Origin: Hyphomicrobium sp. CS1GBMeth3
GTDB lineage: Bacteria; Pseudomonadota; Alphaproteobacteria; Rhizobiales; Hyphomicrobiaceae
DNA length: 64,000 bases
Assembly: GCF_900117455.1 (NCBI RefSeq)
Contig: NZ_FPHO01000003.1
Span: 2,012,501-2,076,500 of the forward strand
Direction: 5' to 3'
Part shown: positions 28,369 to 37,971 of the stretch, in pieces
Layout: the number at the start of each line of letters is the position of its first letter
How positions within the stretch are numbered: the stretch's first letter is position 1
Program-made: the position numbers and the translations under genes
The notes under the pieces: model-generated
Told to the model about the DNA's origin: nothing
The model's database searches: none
What the model saw: only the letters and a program-made list of their open reading frames with translations

Positions 28369-29096
28369 GCCCGCTCTCCCTCGAGTCTTTGCGCCGATGC
28401 GATCGCCTCGTAGGCCGCGTTGATCGCCGCGAGCTTGACGGTCGCGGCTTTGACGAGGGCGGCCTGCGCATCGCGCGCCGTGAGCCGGTCAGGATGGAAG
28501 CGCTGCACGAGCACGAGGTAGCGCGAGCGGATCTCCTGCTGCGATGCCGACCGCTCCACACCCAGGATGTCGTAGTAGGGATCGGTCATGTCACGCACGA
28601 ACGGCGCGCGAATGCGCTTGAACTCGTCGCACGAGACGCCGAAAGCATGGCCCACCGTTCTGAGGAACGCTTCCTCCGCGGGATGCAGGATGCCGTCCGC
28701 GCAGGCGACCATCAGCAGGCATTCCAGCACATTGATCTTGAGGTCCGGCTCGTCCTTCAGCATGCGCGCGATGCTCGCGGCATAGATCTCGAAACCGGCC
28801 GTATCCTGGCTGGCCTGTTGATAGAGCCTGCGGATGCGCGGCACCTCGTCGGGTGTGGGCTCGAGGAAGCGCTCGAAGGTCTGGCATTCGACAACGACCG
28901 CCACGCCGTCAGCCTTCGCCATCTTGGCCGCAAGCGCGATGATCGCGGCAGAGAAAGCAGCCGTCTGATGAGCGGGCTTGGGCCGCACGAGGCGCGCGAG
29001 CCCCGGCCACCAGGGGGCGACAAGGTTCGCAAGGCGTGTCCGAAGGCCCTGGCTCGGGGCGGGCTCGAGGTAGCTGGTAAGGCAGTCGAGAGGCAT
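28365..29096 (-). CDS. TerB-DnaJ (DjlA-like) co-chaperone
   Basis: 243 residues: a TerB-like helical domain (about 45-165, with the acidic MVACADGILHPAEEAFLRTV) and a C-terminal J-domain (DPYYDILGVERSASQQEIRS, HPD motif in VQRFHPDRL). Same domain order as E. coli DjlA, but no clear N-terminal membrane anchor is seen (the N-terminus has Trp/Pro-rich LANLVAPWWPGLARLVRP). Stimulates DnaK by family. Translationally coupled to the amidase downstream. Confidence 0.9.
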   Translation of the reverse strand: MPLDCLTSYLEPAPSQGLRTRLANLVAPWWPGLARLVRPKPAHQTAAFSAAIIALAAKMAKADGVAVVVECQTFERFLEPTPDEVPRIRRLYQQASQDTAGFEIYAASIARMLKDEPDLKINVLECLLMVACADGILHPAEEAFLRTVGHAFGVSCDEFKRIRAPFVRDMTDPYYDILGVERSASQQEIRSRYLVLVQRFHPDRLTARDAQAALVKAATVKLAAINAAYEAIASAQRLEGERA

Positions 29097-29209
29097 GCTG
29101 ATTTCATACCCGGTTCCGTGCGCCGGCAGAAGGACGTGGACTAAATTTCATGATCCACGATTGACGCAGCGCGGCCCCGCCGATAGCCAGCGACCAGCGG
29201 GAGGATACG

Positions 29210-32200
29210 ATGGCACTGGGCGAGGGTGGCTGGCAGTTCTGGGTCGATCGCGGCGGCACCTTCACCGACGTCGTCGCCGTGGCACCATCAGGACACGTCT
29301 CGGCCCTGAAGCTGCTTTCCGAAGCGCCCGGCCTTTACGATGACGCCGCCATCGCCGGGATACGCCGTATTCTGGGCCTCGCGCCGGATGCGCCGATCCC
29401 CTCCGAGCGCCTGCGCACGGTAAAGATCGGCACCACCGTTGCCACCAACGCGCTGCTCGAGCGCAAGGGCGCACCGGCCGCGCTCGTCATCACCGCTGGT
29501 TTGGAAGATCAACTCGAGATCGGCACGCAGGCCCGTCCCGACATCTTCGCGCGGCGCATCGTAAAACCCGACATGCTGTACCGGCGCGTGATCGGCGCCA
29601 CCGAGCGCGTCGGCGCTGACGGCACGGTCGAGACGCCGCTCGACACAGACGCGCTCGCGCGCGATCTCGCCGCTGCGCGCCGTGACGGCATCGAAAGCGT
29701 CGCCATCGTTTTCATGCACGCCTATGCGTTCCCGGAGCACGAGCGGCAGGCCGCGGCATTGGCCCGCGAGGCGGGGTTCTCACAAATCTCCGTCAGCCAC
29801 GAGGTGGCGCCGCTGATCAAGATCGTGCCGCGCGGTGATACGACCGTGGCCGATGCGTACCTGTCTCCGGTGCTGCGCCGCTACACGGATGGTGTGGCCC
29901 GCGCCTTCAGCGACGGCCTTGAGACGCGGTTGATGTTCATGGCGTCGTCCGGAGGCTTGAAGACGCGCGCGCATTTTCACGGCCGCGACGCGATTTTATC
30001 CGGCCCCGCAGGTGGCGTCGTTGGCATGGCGGAGACGGCGAGGCTCGCGGGCTTCACCCGCGTCATCGGCTTCGATATGGGGGGCACCTCGACGGACGTC
30101 GCGCATTTCGCGGGCGACTACGAGCGTACGTTCGAGACCGAGGTCGCAGGCGTGCGCCTCTGCGTACCAATGCTGCGCATCCACACGGTGGCTGCAGGCG
30201 GTGGCTCGATCCTGTCTTTCGACGGTGGCCGATTGCGTGTCGGACCTGAAAGCGCCGGCGCAGACCCCGGTCCCATGTGCTATCGGCGCGGTGGCCCGTT
30301 GACAGTGACCGACGCCAACGTCGTGCTCGGCAAGCTCGATCCCGCGTTCCTGCCGAAGGTCTTCGGCCCATCGGGAGACGCGCCGATCGACGCCGAAGCC
30401 CCGCGCACAGCGTTTGCGGGGCTGGCCCGCGTGATGGGCGGTGATCGTTCGGCCGAGGACGTCGCCGACGGGGCCATTCGCATCGCGGTGGAGAACATGG
30501 CCAAGGCCGTGAAGCGCATCTCCGTGGCGCGCGGCTACGACGTTTCGAACTACGTGCTGAACGGCTTTGGCTCGGCCGCCGGCCAGCACGTCTGCCTGAT
30601 GGCCGACACGCTCGGCATGCGCCAGATCCTGATCCATCCGCTGTCGGGCCTGCTTTCCGCCTATGGCATCGGCCTGTCGTCGGTGCGTGCCAGTCGGGAA
30701 CGTTCGCTCGAAGCACCGCTCGACCACGCGGGTCTCGCTGCGGCCCGTGCGCTTGCCGTGTCCATGGCGACAGAAGCAGCCGACGAGGTCAGAGCGCAAG
30801 GCGCCGCAGGCGAAACCATTTGCACCACGCTGCGCCTCCATCTTCGTTACGAAGCAACGGACGTGGCACTGCCGATACCCCTAACCCCTCCCCCCAAGGG
30901 GGAGGGGCATGACGCCGAGATCATTGCGGATCTCCGGCGTGCGTTCGAGGCCCTCCACGCACAGCGCTTCGGTTTCGTTTCGCCGGAGAAGCGTGTCGTA
31001 ATCGCACTCGTCGAGGCCGAAGCGGAGGCACGAAGCGACGAGCCGATCCTAGCGAACGGCGAGGGCGAACGGCCATCTGCTGCGCCGCTCTCGCACACGC
31101 GCTTTTATTCGCAGGGCGCTTGGCATGACGCGGACGTCTGGAGTCGGGATGCGCTCGCCGTGGGACAGACCATCGCTGGCCCCGCGATCGTGATAGAAGC
31201 CAACCAGACCGTCGTCATCGAGCCCGCCTGGTCGGCTGAGAGGACAGAGCGTGGTGATCTCGTGCTGACGCGCGTGAGCGTTGATAAGTCACGCCAGAAA
31301 ATCGGCCGCGAGGCGGATCCCGTCCTGCTCGAAGTCTTCGGTAACTTGTTCATGGGCATCGCCGAGGAGATGGGCGAGGCGCTGCGGGCCACCGCGCAGT
31401 CCGTCAACATCAAGGAGCGTCTCGACTTCTCCTGCGCCGTGTTCGATCGTGCCGGCCGCCTCGTTGCCAACGCACCGCACGTGCCCGTGCACCTCGGCAG
31501 CATGGAGAGCGCTGTCGAGACGGTCATCCGCAGGCGCGGCGACGCCCTGAGGCCGGGCGACGTGTACATGTTGAATGCGCCCTACGCGGGCGGCACGCAC
31601 TTGCCGGATATCACCGTCGTCACCCCGGTGTTCCTCGAGGCCACGCCAGCGCCCGTCTTCTATGTCGCGAGCCGCGGCCACCACGCCGACATCGGCGGCA
31701 CCGCGCCAGGATCCATGAGTCCCGACGCGACGACCATCGAGGAAGAAGGCGTCTACATCGATTGCGAGCCGCTCGTCAGCGAGAACCGCTTTCTCGAAGC
31801 GGAGACGCTGGCTTTGCTCACGGGCGCGCGCTATCCGGCCCGCAACCCGGCGCAGAACATCGCCGACCTAAAGGCACAGGTCGCCGCCAACTCGCGCGGT
31901 CGCGGCGAGCTCCTGCGCCTCGTTTCCGAGTTCGGCGTCGACGTGGTGACGAGCTACATGGACCACGTGCAGGCCAACGCCGAGGAAGCCGTGTGCGCCC
32001 TGATAGGTCGCTTGAACGACGGGCACTTCCGCGTCGAGACCGACGGCGGTTGGGCCATCGAGGTGCGTGTCACGGTTGATCGCGCGCGCCGCGCGGCGAC
32101 GATCGACTTCACCGGCACCTCGCCGCAGCAGCCGACCAACGTCAACGCGCCAGAGCCTGTCGTGCGCGCCGCTGTGCTCTATGTCATCCGCGTTCTGCTC

Positions 32201-32857
32201 GACGCGCCGATCCCGCTCAATGCCGGGTGTCTACGCCCCATCGAGATCATTGTGCCCGACGGATCGATGCTGAAACCCGCATATCCCGCCGCTGTCGTGG
32301 CTGGCAATGTCGAGACCAGCCAGGTCATCGTCAACGCGCTGTTTGCAGCGCTCGACGTGCTGGGCTCGGCGCAGGGCACGATGAATAACCTGACCTTCGG
32401 CAACGACCGCGTTCAGTACTACGAGACGATCTGCTCAGGCGCCCCGGCCGGGTTCGAAAGTGACGGTACGGGTTTTGATGGCACCGCCGCCGTGCACGTC
32501 CACATGACCAACACGCGCCTGACCGACCCGGAGATCCTCGAAGCGCGCTATCCTGTCCGCCTTGAGCGTTTCGCGATCCGTCGCAGCTCGGGCGGCAAAG
32601 GGCGCTGGACCAGCGGCGACGGCACGCTGCGCGTCATCCGGTTCCTGGAGCCAATGCGGTGTTCGATCCTGTCGGGCTTCCGCAAGGTACGACCATTCGG
32701 CCTTGCAGGCGGCGCGCCGGGCGAGGCGGGCCGCAACGCCATCCTGCGCTGCAACGGCACCATCGAGGAGCTGCCAGGGGCCGCGAGCGCCGCGCTCCAA
32801 GCGGGCGATGCAATTCTCATTGCAACACCCACCGGCGGCGGTGTCGGCATAGCCTGA
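29210..32857 (+). CDS. Fused hydantoinase A/B (5-oxoprolinase-type) ATP-dependent amidohydrolase
   Basis: 1215 residues. The HyuA half (1 to about 690) has [39 protein letters not shown]-like [19 protein letters not shown] and [14 protein letters not shown] (ATP site). The HyuB half (about 700-1215) has [60 protein letters not shown]. The fusion matches eukaryotic-type 5-oxoprolinase (5-oxoproline + ATP + water to glutamate), though related enzymes use hydantoins. The HyuA half contains an in-frame palindromic insert (30885-30907). Confidence 0.93.
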   Translation: MALGEGGWQFWVDRGGTFTDVVAVAPSGHVSALKLLSEAPGLYDDAAIAGIRRILGLAPDAPIPSERLRTVKIGTTVATNALLERKGAPAALVITAGLEDQLEIGTQARPDIFARRIVKPDMLYRRVIGATERVGADGTVETPLDTDALARDLAAARRDGIESVAIVFMHAYAFPEHERQAAALAREAGFSQISVSHEVAPLIKIVPRGDTTVADAYLSPVLRRYTDGVARAFSDGLETRLMFMASSGGLKTRAHFHGRDAILSGPAGGVVGMAETARLAGFTRVIGFDMGGTSTDVAHFAGDYERTFETEVAGVRLCVPMLRIHTVAAGGGSILSFDGGRLRVGPESAGADPGPMCYRRGGPLTVTDANVVLGKLDPAFLPKVFGPSGDAPIDAEAPRTAFAGLARVMGGDRSAEDVADGAIRIAVENMAKAVKRISVARGYDVSNYVLNGFGSAAGQHVCLMADTLGMRQILIHPLSGLLSAYGIGLSSVRASRERSLEAPLDHAGLAAARALAVSMATEAADEVRAQGAAGETICTTLRLHLRYEATDVALPIPLTPPPKGEGHDAEIIADLRRAFEALHAQRFGFVSPEKRVVIALVEAEAEARSDEPILANGEGERPSAAPLSHTRFYSQGAWHDADVWSRDALAVGQTIAGPAIVIEANQTVVIEPAWSAERTERGDLVLTRVSVDKSRQKIGREADPVLLEVFGNLFMGIAEEMGEALRATAQSVNIKERLDFSCAVFDRAGRLVANAPHVPVHLGSMESAVETVIRRRGDALRPGDVYMLNAPYAGGTHLPDITVVTPVFLEATPAPVFYVASRGHHADIGGTAPGSMSPDATTIEEEGVYIDCEPLVSENRFLEAETLALLTGARYPARNPAQNIADLKAQVAANSRGRGELLRLVSEFGVDVVTSYMDHVQANAEEAVCALIGRLNDGHFRVETDGGWAIEVRVTVDRARRAATIDFTGTSPQQPTNVNAPEPVVRAAVLYVIRVLLDAPIPLNAGCLRPIEIIVPDGSMLKPAYPAAVVAGNVETSQVIVNALFAALDVLGSAQGTMNNLTFGNDRVQYYETICSGAPAGFESDGTGFDGTAAVHVHMTNTRLTDPEILEARYPVRLERFAIRRSSGGKGRWTSGDGTLRVIRFLEPMRCSILSGFRKVRPFGLAGGAPGEAGRNAILRCNGTIEELPGAASAALQAGDAILIATPTGGGVGIA
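30885..30907. repeat. C/G palindromic repeat inserted in the oxoprolinase frame
   Basis: CCCCTCCCCC and GGGGGAGGGG form a 10-bp stem around a three-base spacer. Preceded by CCCCTAA and read in frame, it encodes [10 protein letters not shown]. This peptide is the usual translation of a dispersed C-rich palindrome found between and sometimes within genes of alphaproteobacteria. It sits in a variable loop between two conserved HyuA segments. Confidence 0.6.
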
Positions 32858-32985
32858 CACAGGCGGCCTGGATCACGCGTCAGCATTTTGTTTAGCAAGC
32901 GCGGAGATCAGGCTGAATAAATCGCATCCGGGGACGTTAGCTTGATGAGCGCTTCATGCGGGAAGCGCGCCGCGGATGTCATGTC

Positions 32986-33294
32986 ATGGGCAAGATCATC
33001 AAGCTGCAGCCGCGCGACCCCTTTACCTCGGGGCACGGCAAACCCGATGAGCGGGCATCGGATGCTGACTCGATCGAACAGGCCACGCAGCGCCTCATCG
33101 AAACGGTCGCGCAATTGATCCAGACGCTGGAAACCAGCCACCGGCGCATACGCGTCCTGATCGACTCGATCCCGGACCCCGAGGCGTCCGCGCGCCTCGC
33201 CAGGGATCATGCGATGCTGTCGGCCGCGCTTCGGGACGCGAAAGAAAAGGCGATTTCCATCGGTCTCGCCGAGACTGACGACGAGAAGTCCTGA
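32986..33294 (+). CDS. Small hypothetical protein with coiled-coil tendency
   Basis: 102 residues from the ATG at 32986 (an ATG at 32956 would add ten). Starts MGKIIKLQPRDPF; the middle is helical and charged (ESIEQATQRLIETVAQLIQTLE-like heptads) and the C-terminus acidic. No membrane segment or known motif. Lies between the oxoprolinase and the exported methyltransferase, same strand. Function unknown. Confidence 0.6.
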   Translation: MGKIIKLQPRDPFTSGHGKPDERASDADSIEQATQRLIETVAQLIQTLETSHRRIRVLIDSIPDPEASARLARDHAMLSAALRDAKEKAISIGLAETDDEKS

Positions 33295-33384
33295 GCTTCA
33301 AGCCGCGCAGGCGGCGACGCGTATCGATTTCCGCGTTCGAGCGTCCTATGTTCCCCCTGACGCAGGCAGTGGGGCGCAACCACC

Positions 33385-34098
33385 ATGCGAGCGCTAATCT
33401 CGGCCATAGCTTTGCTCGGCCTCTCGGTGTCCGCGCTGTCGTCCGAGTTCGTCGATGCGCGACGCCAGATGGTCGAGGAAATCAAGACCATGGCGGCGAC
33501 GGTGGCGCGCGAGACCGGCGTCGCGCAGTTCAGCCCGGAGGTGCTCGCGGCCATGGAGACCGTGCCGCGTCACGCATTCGTGCCCGCCGATCAGCGCGAC
33601 GCTGCCTATAGAAACCGCCCTCTCCCTGTCGGCCATGGGCAGACGATCTCACAGCCCTTCATCGTCGCCATGATGACCGAGCTTCTGCGCGTCAGGCCGT
33701 CGGATAGGATTCTAGAGGTCGGCACCGGCTCGGGGTACCAGGCCGCGGTTCTCGCCAAGCTCGCACGTGACGTCTATTCGATCGAGATCGTTCGCGCGCT
33801 CGGCGAGACGGCCGCCGCGGCGTTGAAACGCGAAGGCTTCGACAACGTGACGACGAAGATCGGAGACGGCTATCAGGGGTGGCCGGAGTACGCGCCGTTC
33901 GATGGCATCATGGTGACCGCGGCCCCGGACCACATCCCACCTGAGCTGATCGACCAGCTGAAGCCCGGCGGGCGCCTCGTGATCCCGGTCGGTGATCTCG
34001 TGCAGGACTTGATGGTCGTCGAGAAGAAGCGGGACGGCACCACGACGAGCACGGCTGTCGTGCCCGTGCGCTTCGTGCCGTTGACACGCGAGAAGTAG
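33385..34098 (+). CDS. pcm: Protein-L-isoaspartate O-methyltransferase with N-terminal signal sequence
   Basis: 237 residues. The PCMT core is complete: RRQMVEEIKTMA, AMETVPRHAFVPADQRDAAY, LPVGHGQTISQPFIVAMM, SAM motif ILEVGTGSGYQAAVLAKLA, and KPGGRLVIPVG. It methylates isoaspartyl residues so they can revert to aspartate. Unusually the core is preceded by a typical signal peptide (MRALISAIALLGLSVSALSS), predicting export, where SAM supply is unclear. Converges with a second methyltransferase that also carries a signal peptide. Confidence 0.9.
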   Translation: MRALISAIALLGLSVSALSSEFVDARRQMVEEIKTMAATVARETGVAQFSPEVLAAMETVPRHAFVPADQRDAAYRNRPLPVGHGQTISQPFIVAMMTELLRVRPSDRILEVGTGSGYQAAVLAKLARDVYSIEIVRALGETAAAALKREGFDNVTTKIGDGYQGWPEYAPFDGIMVTAAPDHIPPELIDQLKPGGRLVIPVGDLVQDLMVVEKKRDGTTTSTAVVPVRFVPLTREK

Positions 34099-34119
34099 TA
34101 CCCGCAGGGCTCCTCGCAT

Positions 34120-34695
34120 TTATGGCGCAGGCGTCGCGCGTTTGGCGGTCACCCCCACGACCCACATATAGATCGGCTTGCCGTCGACCAACTCGCTGCG
34201 CACCGGCTCCCAGTCGCCCATGCTCCAGCCGTACGAAAGGATGCGCGTGCCGGGCTTGAGCGCCTGCAGCCGCGGCTTGAGTTTCAGGTTGACCGAGCCG
34301 AGCAGGAACATCGTGATCACGGTCGCCTCGCCGAGATCGGTCTCGAACAGGTCTTGCTCGCGAAACGTCACTTTGTTGGTGAGGCGTTCCTGTTTGGCAT
34401 TTTCGTTGGCCTGCTGCACACGCGCCGCATCGAGGTCGACGCCAAGGGCGCGGGCACCGTAGAGCTTGGCGGCCGTGATCGGAATGCGTCCATCGCCGGA
34501 TCCGAGGTCGATCAGGATGTCATCACCCGTGAGCCCGGCCATCTCGAGCATCTTCTCGACGGCCGGCTGCGGCGTCGGAAAGTAGGGCACGTCGAGATCC
34601 TGAGCTCTGGCGGTCGTCGTAAGGCAGGCGAGGACCAGGGCCGCAAAAGGAATCCAGCCGCGCGTCCCCTGCGACGCGGGCGCAGAAATGCGCAT
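34120..34695 (-). CDS. Class I SAM methyltransferase-like protein with signal peptide
   Basis: 191 residues from the ATG at 34695 (GGAG 9 bases upstream). Signal peptide GWIPFAALVLACLTTTARAQ, then DVPYFPTPQPAVEKMLEMAG, SAM-binding motif DILIDLGSGDGRIPITAAKL, the acidic loop ALGVDLD, and VTFREQDLFETDL. The Rossmann core is complete but the substrate is unknown; proteins of this DLGSGDGR type often are annotated as exported methyltransferases. Stops 22 bp from the convergent pcm. Confidence 0.85.
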   Translation of the reverse strand: MRISAPASQGTRGWIPFAALVLACLTTTARAQDLDVPYFPTPQPAVEKMLEMAGLTGDDILIDLGSGDGRIPITAAKLYGARALGVDLDAARVQQANENAKQERLTNKVTFREQDLFETDLGEATVITMFLLGSVNLKLKPRLQALKPGTRILSYGWSMGDWEPVRSELVDGKPIYMWVVGVTAKRATPAP

Positions 34696-34934
34696 GGGGG
34701 CATCTCCCGTGACTATTCTTTTTCGTTTATCCGGTGCCTTTCCCATGCTCCGGCGGAGCTGTGTATCGGGCAACCCCCTAAGAGGCCTTCCGGAAGGGCA
34801 TGAGACGGCTTTCTGTCCCTAAGCGCGCCGAAACCGAGCGTCGTTCCAATAGCCGACTTGCCGGAACCGCTCGAACCGGGAATTATTTGTTAATTGAAGC
34901 TGCGGCTGGCGGGTCGCGGCGGAGAATGCAGATC

Positions 34935-35771
34935 ATGGCGGCTTGTCTCCTGAGGCGGATGATGGCGTGCGCGCTGGCGCTCGTTGCGGCAGCGACGATG
35001 GCGTTGGCCGCCGACGAGAACGTCTCGCCCGAGGCCGACTTCACGGCTCGCGAGATCACGCAGCAGCTCTTCAACGCCAAACCGGGAGAGCGGTTGAATT
35101 ACGCCGGGCGCGACTTGACCTACCTCGACCTGTCGGGTCTCGATTTCAAGCAGGCACGGATGGCCCGCTCCGACCTCTACGGCGTCGATTTTACGGCGGC
35201 CGATCTCAAGGGCGCCGACCTGTCGCAAGCGCGGCTGGACCGCGCGGTTCTGATCAAGGCAGATCTCTCGGGGGCAGATCTCAGTGGCGCCACGATCTTC
35301 CGCCCCACGGTCTATTCAGACATGCACAACAGCTACGCTGATGCGCCGCGCTTTGCGGGCGCAAATTTGACGGGCATCCGCGTGCAGGCAGACCTTTCTG
35401 GCGCCGACTTTCGCGGTGCCAACTTGACGCGTGCGGATTTCAGTCCGCTCGAGGCCCGTCCCGGCCAGGGCACTCTTGTCACGCTGCCGCGCAACGTGCT
35501 GAAGTCGTGCGACTTCTCGGGAGCGATCCTGCGCGACGCCGACCTGACGCGCAGCGTGCTTATGTTCTCGAGCATGGTAGGCGCGGATCTCAGGGGCGCG
35601 CGTCTGATCGAAGCCGATCTGTCGAAGGTGGACTTTTCCGGTGCCGATCTGACAGGAGCCGATGTCGCCGGCGCTGATTTCGATGGCGCCAACTTGGCCG
35701 GCGTAAAAGGGCTCGCGAGCGTCAGTGGCCTCGACCGCGCTGTGAATTTCGACAAAGCCTTTAAACACTAG
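34935..35771 (+). CDS. Exported pentapeptide-repeat protein
   Basis: 278 residues: signal peptide (RMMACALALVAAATMALAAD), then an A(D/N)LxG-type repeat array across most of the protein (ADLSGADLSGATIF, FAGANLTGIRVQADLSGADF, ADLTGADVAGADFDGANLAG), interrupted near 165-185 by SPLEARPGQGTLVTLPRNVL. Such arrays fold into a right-handed beta-helix. The start at 34935 follows GGCGGAGA; 34926 is an alternative. Role unknown. Its stop overlaps the convergent kinase-like gene by 4 bp. Confidence 0.85.
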   Translation: MAACLLRRMMACALALVAAATMALAADENVSPEADFTAREITQQLFNAKPGERLNYAGRDLTYLDLSGLDFKQARMARSDLYGVDFTAADLKGADLSQARLDRAVLIKADLSGADLSGATIFRPTVYSDMHNSYADAPRFAGANLTGIRVQADLSGADFRGANLTRADFSPLEARPGQGTLVTLPRNVLKSCDFSGAILRDADLTRSVLMFSSMVGADLRGARLIEADLSKVDFSGADLTGADVAGADFDGANLAGVKGLASVSGLDRAVNFDKAFKH

Positions 35772-36562
35772 GACGCTTTGGCCAGCTCGAGCGTGTTGTC
35801 GGCGACCAGCGGCAGACGTAGCGTGAAGCGTGCCCCGCCGAGCGGCGAGCATCCTATGACCACGTCTCCCCTATGCGCCCGTGCGATCTGCCTGGCAATG
35901 ACGACATCGGCCAAGCATGGGGCGTGGCACGCAGGTGGCGTCGCCATGTGGTAGCGCCACTCGAGCACCTCCGCGCGCACAGATTTGGGAACGCCGGGAC
36001 CGTCGTCGTCCACGTGCACGACGAGCGCCGACGTGCCGGAATCGCAAGAAAGAACCGCGCGCGCCGCGCCGCTCATGAGCGCATTCTCGATCAGAATTTC
36101 GAGCGCACGCGTCAACGCCTCGCGGCTTGCAAGCGTGAAGATCGGACGCGTCGGCGAGCTGCTCAGGCACAGGCGGGCGTAGGTCTTGCCCGCAATCACG
36201 TCGGTGACGAGGGCGGGAATGTCGACGGTCTCGAACCGATCGACGACAGGAATGGCGCGCGCGAACTTCAGCACGTTGCCGAGCCTCACGATCTGGTCGT
36301 CGAGGCCTCCTGCCGGACCATCTGCACCGCTCTGCTTTTTGGCTTCGACTGATCCGACGATAGCGCGACGAAACAGAAAAGAGATCGCACGAAGCGCGCT
36401 GCGCGATTCGCCTGCCAGATAGATGCCCGCAACCAGAGCCAGCAGTACATAGGGACCGATGGTGCGGGCGACGTCGAAGGCACCCTCGCCCGCGAGGAGG
36501 GCGAGAGAAACCAAGCCGAGAACAACGAGGATGCAGCCTGCAACCCCGTAGCGGGCGGGCAT
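35768..36562 (-). CDS. Histidine-kinase-like ATPase lacking an evident H-box
   Basis: 264 residues from the ATG at 36562 (GGAGAT upstream). Two N-terminal membrane helices (GVAGCILVVLGLVSLALLAG and TIGPYVLLALVAGIYLAG), a short linker and a HATPase_c domain with N-box LTRALEILIENALMSG, G1 VDDDGPGVPK and C-terminal GGARFTLRLPLV. In the linker (GLDDQIVRLGNVLKFARAIP) where the DHp helix would be, no His is present, so autophosphorylation in the usual way is doubtful. A glycine-poor G2 region (ACLADVVIARQIARAHRG) is also degenerate. Confidence 0.75.
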   Translation of the reverse strand: MPARYGVAGCILVVLGLVSLALLAGEGAFDVARTIGPYVLLALVAGIYLAGESRSALRAISFLFRRAIVGSVEAKKQSGADGPAGGLDDQIVRLGNVLKFARAIPVVDRFETVDIPALVTDVIAGKTYARLCLSSSPTRPIFTLASREALTRALEILIENALMSGAARAVLSCDSGTSALVVHVDDDGPGVPKSVRAEVLEWRYHMATPPACHAPCLADVVIARQIARAHRGDVVIGCSPLGGARFTLRLPLVADNTLELAKAS

Positions 36563-36670
36563 CGGTGAATCTCCGTGACGGGAAAAATCCGCCAATGCTC
36601 AATGTCTAGCGCGAGCGGAATGAGAAATCGTTACTTGCGCACTGCCGGCGCGCGGCCATGCGCACGCAAC

Positions 36671-36697
36671 AAAAAGCCGGCCCCGCGGGGGCCGGCT
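36671..36697 (-). terminator. Rho-independent terminator of the DUF2852 gene
   Basis: Ten-pair GC stem AGCCGGCCCC / GGGGCCGGCT with a three-base loop, followed on the minus strand by TTTTTGTT. Lies 28 bp after the stop of the DUF2852 gene. Confidence 0.85.
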
Positions 36698-36724
36698 CTG
36701 TCATATATAGGATGAAGGTCAGAC

Positions 36725-37189
36725 TCAGGTCTGCGGTTGCGGCGCAGGACCGTCCTGCGGGCCATCGGGCGTGGGGCCTTCGGGCCGGGTCTTCCGGTCA
36801 GCCATGAACTGGTCGAACTCCTCACGATCCTTGGCAAGGCGAAGCCGCTCCAGAAACTCGCGAAACTCACGCTGCTCATCCTCGAGGCGCTTCAGAGTCG
36901 CCTCGCGATATTCGTCAAAAGCCCGGTTGCCGGAAGGCGGAAAACTGCCGCGCCAGGCATCGCCACCGCGCTGTTCCCACTTTTCGGCGAAGCGTCGCTG
37001 CCAGCGGCCACGCTCACCGTGCGAGCTGCAACTCCAACCGCGTCCCCATCCATGTCCCATACGTCCACTCCAGAGCAAAAATGCCAGGACGGCCAGTCCC
37101 AGCGGCCAAAAGACGATGAAGCTGAGCACCATGAGGCCGAGCCATGCCGGCCGGCCCAACTCGTCGAGCTTCAGAACCATGTCATGCAT
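36725..37189 (-). CDS. DUF2852 small membrane protein
   Basis: 154 residues: one or two closely spaced N-terminal hydrophobic segments (AWLGLMVLSFIVFWPLGLAVLAF), then the Trp/Arg-rich block and a long charged helix (NRAFDEYREATLKRLEDEQR, EFREFLERLRLAKDREEFDQ) ending in a Pro-rich tail. This is the DUF2852 layout, restricted mainly to Alphaproteobacteria; role unknown. The Phe/Asp-rich helix with RKTRPEGP is conserved in the family. Confidence 0.88.
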   Translation of the reverse strand: MHDMVLKLDELGRPAWLGLMVLSFIVFWPLGLAVLAFLLWSGRMGHGWGRGWSCSSHGERGRWQRRFAEKWEQRGGDAWRGSFPPSGNRAFDEYREATLKRLEDEQREFREFLERLRLAKDREEFDQFMADRKTRPEGPTPDGPQDGPAPQPQT

Positions 37190-37317
37190 GCGCCTTGGTC
37201 CTCATGTGAATGTTTATCACATTAACATAGGTGGGACAGAACAGATCTTTCGTCAAGAGGGGAGATGGCTGGTTTTGTGAAGTAGACAAGGGTGCCGACG
37301 GCCTCGGCGCCCCGCGC

Positions 37318-37761
37318 CTACGCTTTTTCTACCGCCATCACGTTATTGCGCACGGCGTTGATCTCGGCGTTGAGCCGCTCGACGTCGTCCCGACCGCAAC
37401 CGAACGCCTTCAGCATGTGCCGGGGAACATCCGCGAGCTTGGCACGCAACTCCTCGCCTTTCTTGGTCAGAAAAACGCAAACTTGCCGCTCGTCGTCCGG
37501 GTCGCGGGCGCGCCGCACATAACCAGCCGCCTCCAGCCGCTTGAGCAGCGGGGTGAGCGTGCTGGATTCGAGGAACAACTCGTCGCCGATGCTGCCCACT
37601 GTGCGCCCGTCGCGATCCCAAAGCACGATCATCACGAGGTACTGTGGGTAGGTGAGGCCATGTTTGTCCAACAGCGGCTTGTAGGCGCGCGTGATGGCAT
37701 GGTTCGCCGAGTAGATCGAAAAACACAAGGCGTTGTTGAGCTTTAGGGTGTCCGCGGGCAT
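37318..37761 (-). CDS. ohrR: OhrR-type MarR family regulator
   Basis: 147 residues. [20 protein letters not shown] carries Cys13, at the place of the peroxide-sensing Cys of OhrR, and the winged helix follows ([40 protein letters not shown]). OhrR proteins repress organic hydroperoxide defence genes until the Cys is oxidised. ATG at 37761 is chosen because GGAGGAGG lies 8 bases upstream. Divergent from an alpha/beta hydrolase gene with two palindromes between them; no ohr gene is adjacent. Confidence 0.88.
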   Translation of the reverse strand: MPADTLKLNNALCFSIYSANHAITRAYKPLLDKHGLTYPQYLVMIVLWDRDGRTVGSIGDELFLESSTLTPLLKRLEAAGYVRRARDPDDERQVCVFLTKKGEELRAKLADVPRHMLKAFGCGRDDVERLNAEINAVRNNVMAVEKA

Positions 37762-37795
37762 GGTTCGGGCCTCCTCCATTCATTGTCCCCATATA

Positions 37796-37813
37796 TAAAT
37801 CGCGCGCGATTTA
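37796..37813. promoter_or_regulatory. Palindromic operator 1 for the OhrR-type regulator
   Basis: An 18-bp perfect palindrome, TAAATCGCGCGCGATTTA, 35 bp upstream of the ohrR start codon. OhrR/MarR proteins bind such dyads; location favours autoregulation. Confidence 0.65.
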
Positions 37814-37851
37814 ATCGCAAGCGCTTGACAATGGAAGCCTCAGTGCGTAAT

Positions 37852-37869
37852 TAGATCGTGCGCGATTAA
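37852..37869. promoter_or_regulatory. Palindromic operator 2 for the OhrR-type regulator
   Basis: TAGATCGTGCGCGATTAA matches operator 1 at 15 of 18 positions, centred 56 bp away and about 110 bp upstream of the hydrolase start. A further half-site (AATTAAATCG) follows at about 37880. Fits coordinated control of both divergent genes. Confidence 0.6.
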
Positions 37870-37971
37870 ATCGAGCAGAAATTAAATCGAATAGCGATGT
37901 CCCAACAGGGCCTCGCGGCTTGGAACAAAGCGGACCAGCCGGTCCGCAGAAGCAGCGTAAGGAGACCGGTC

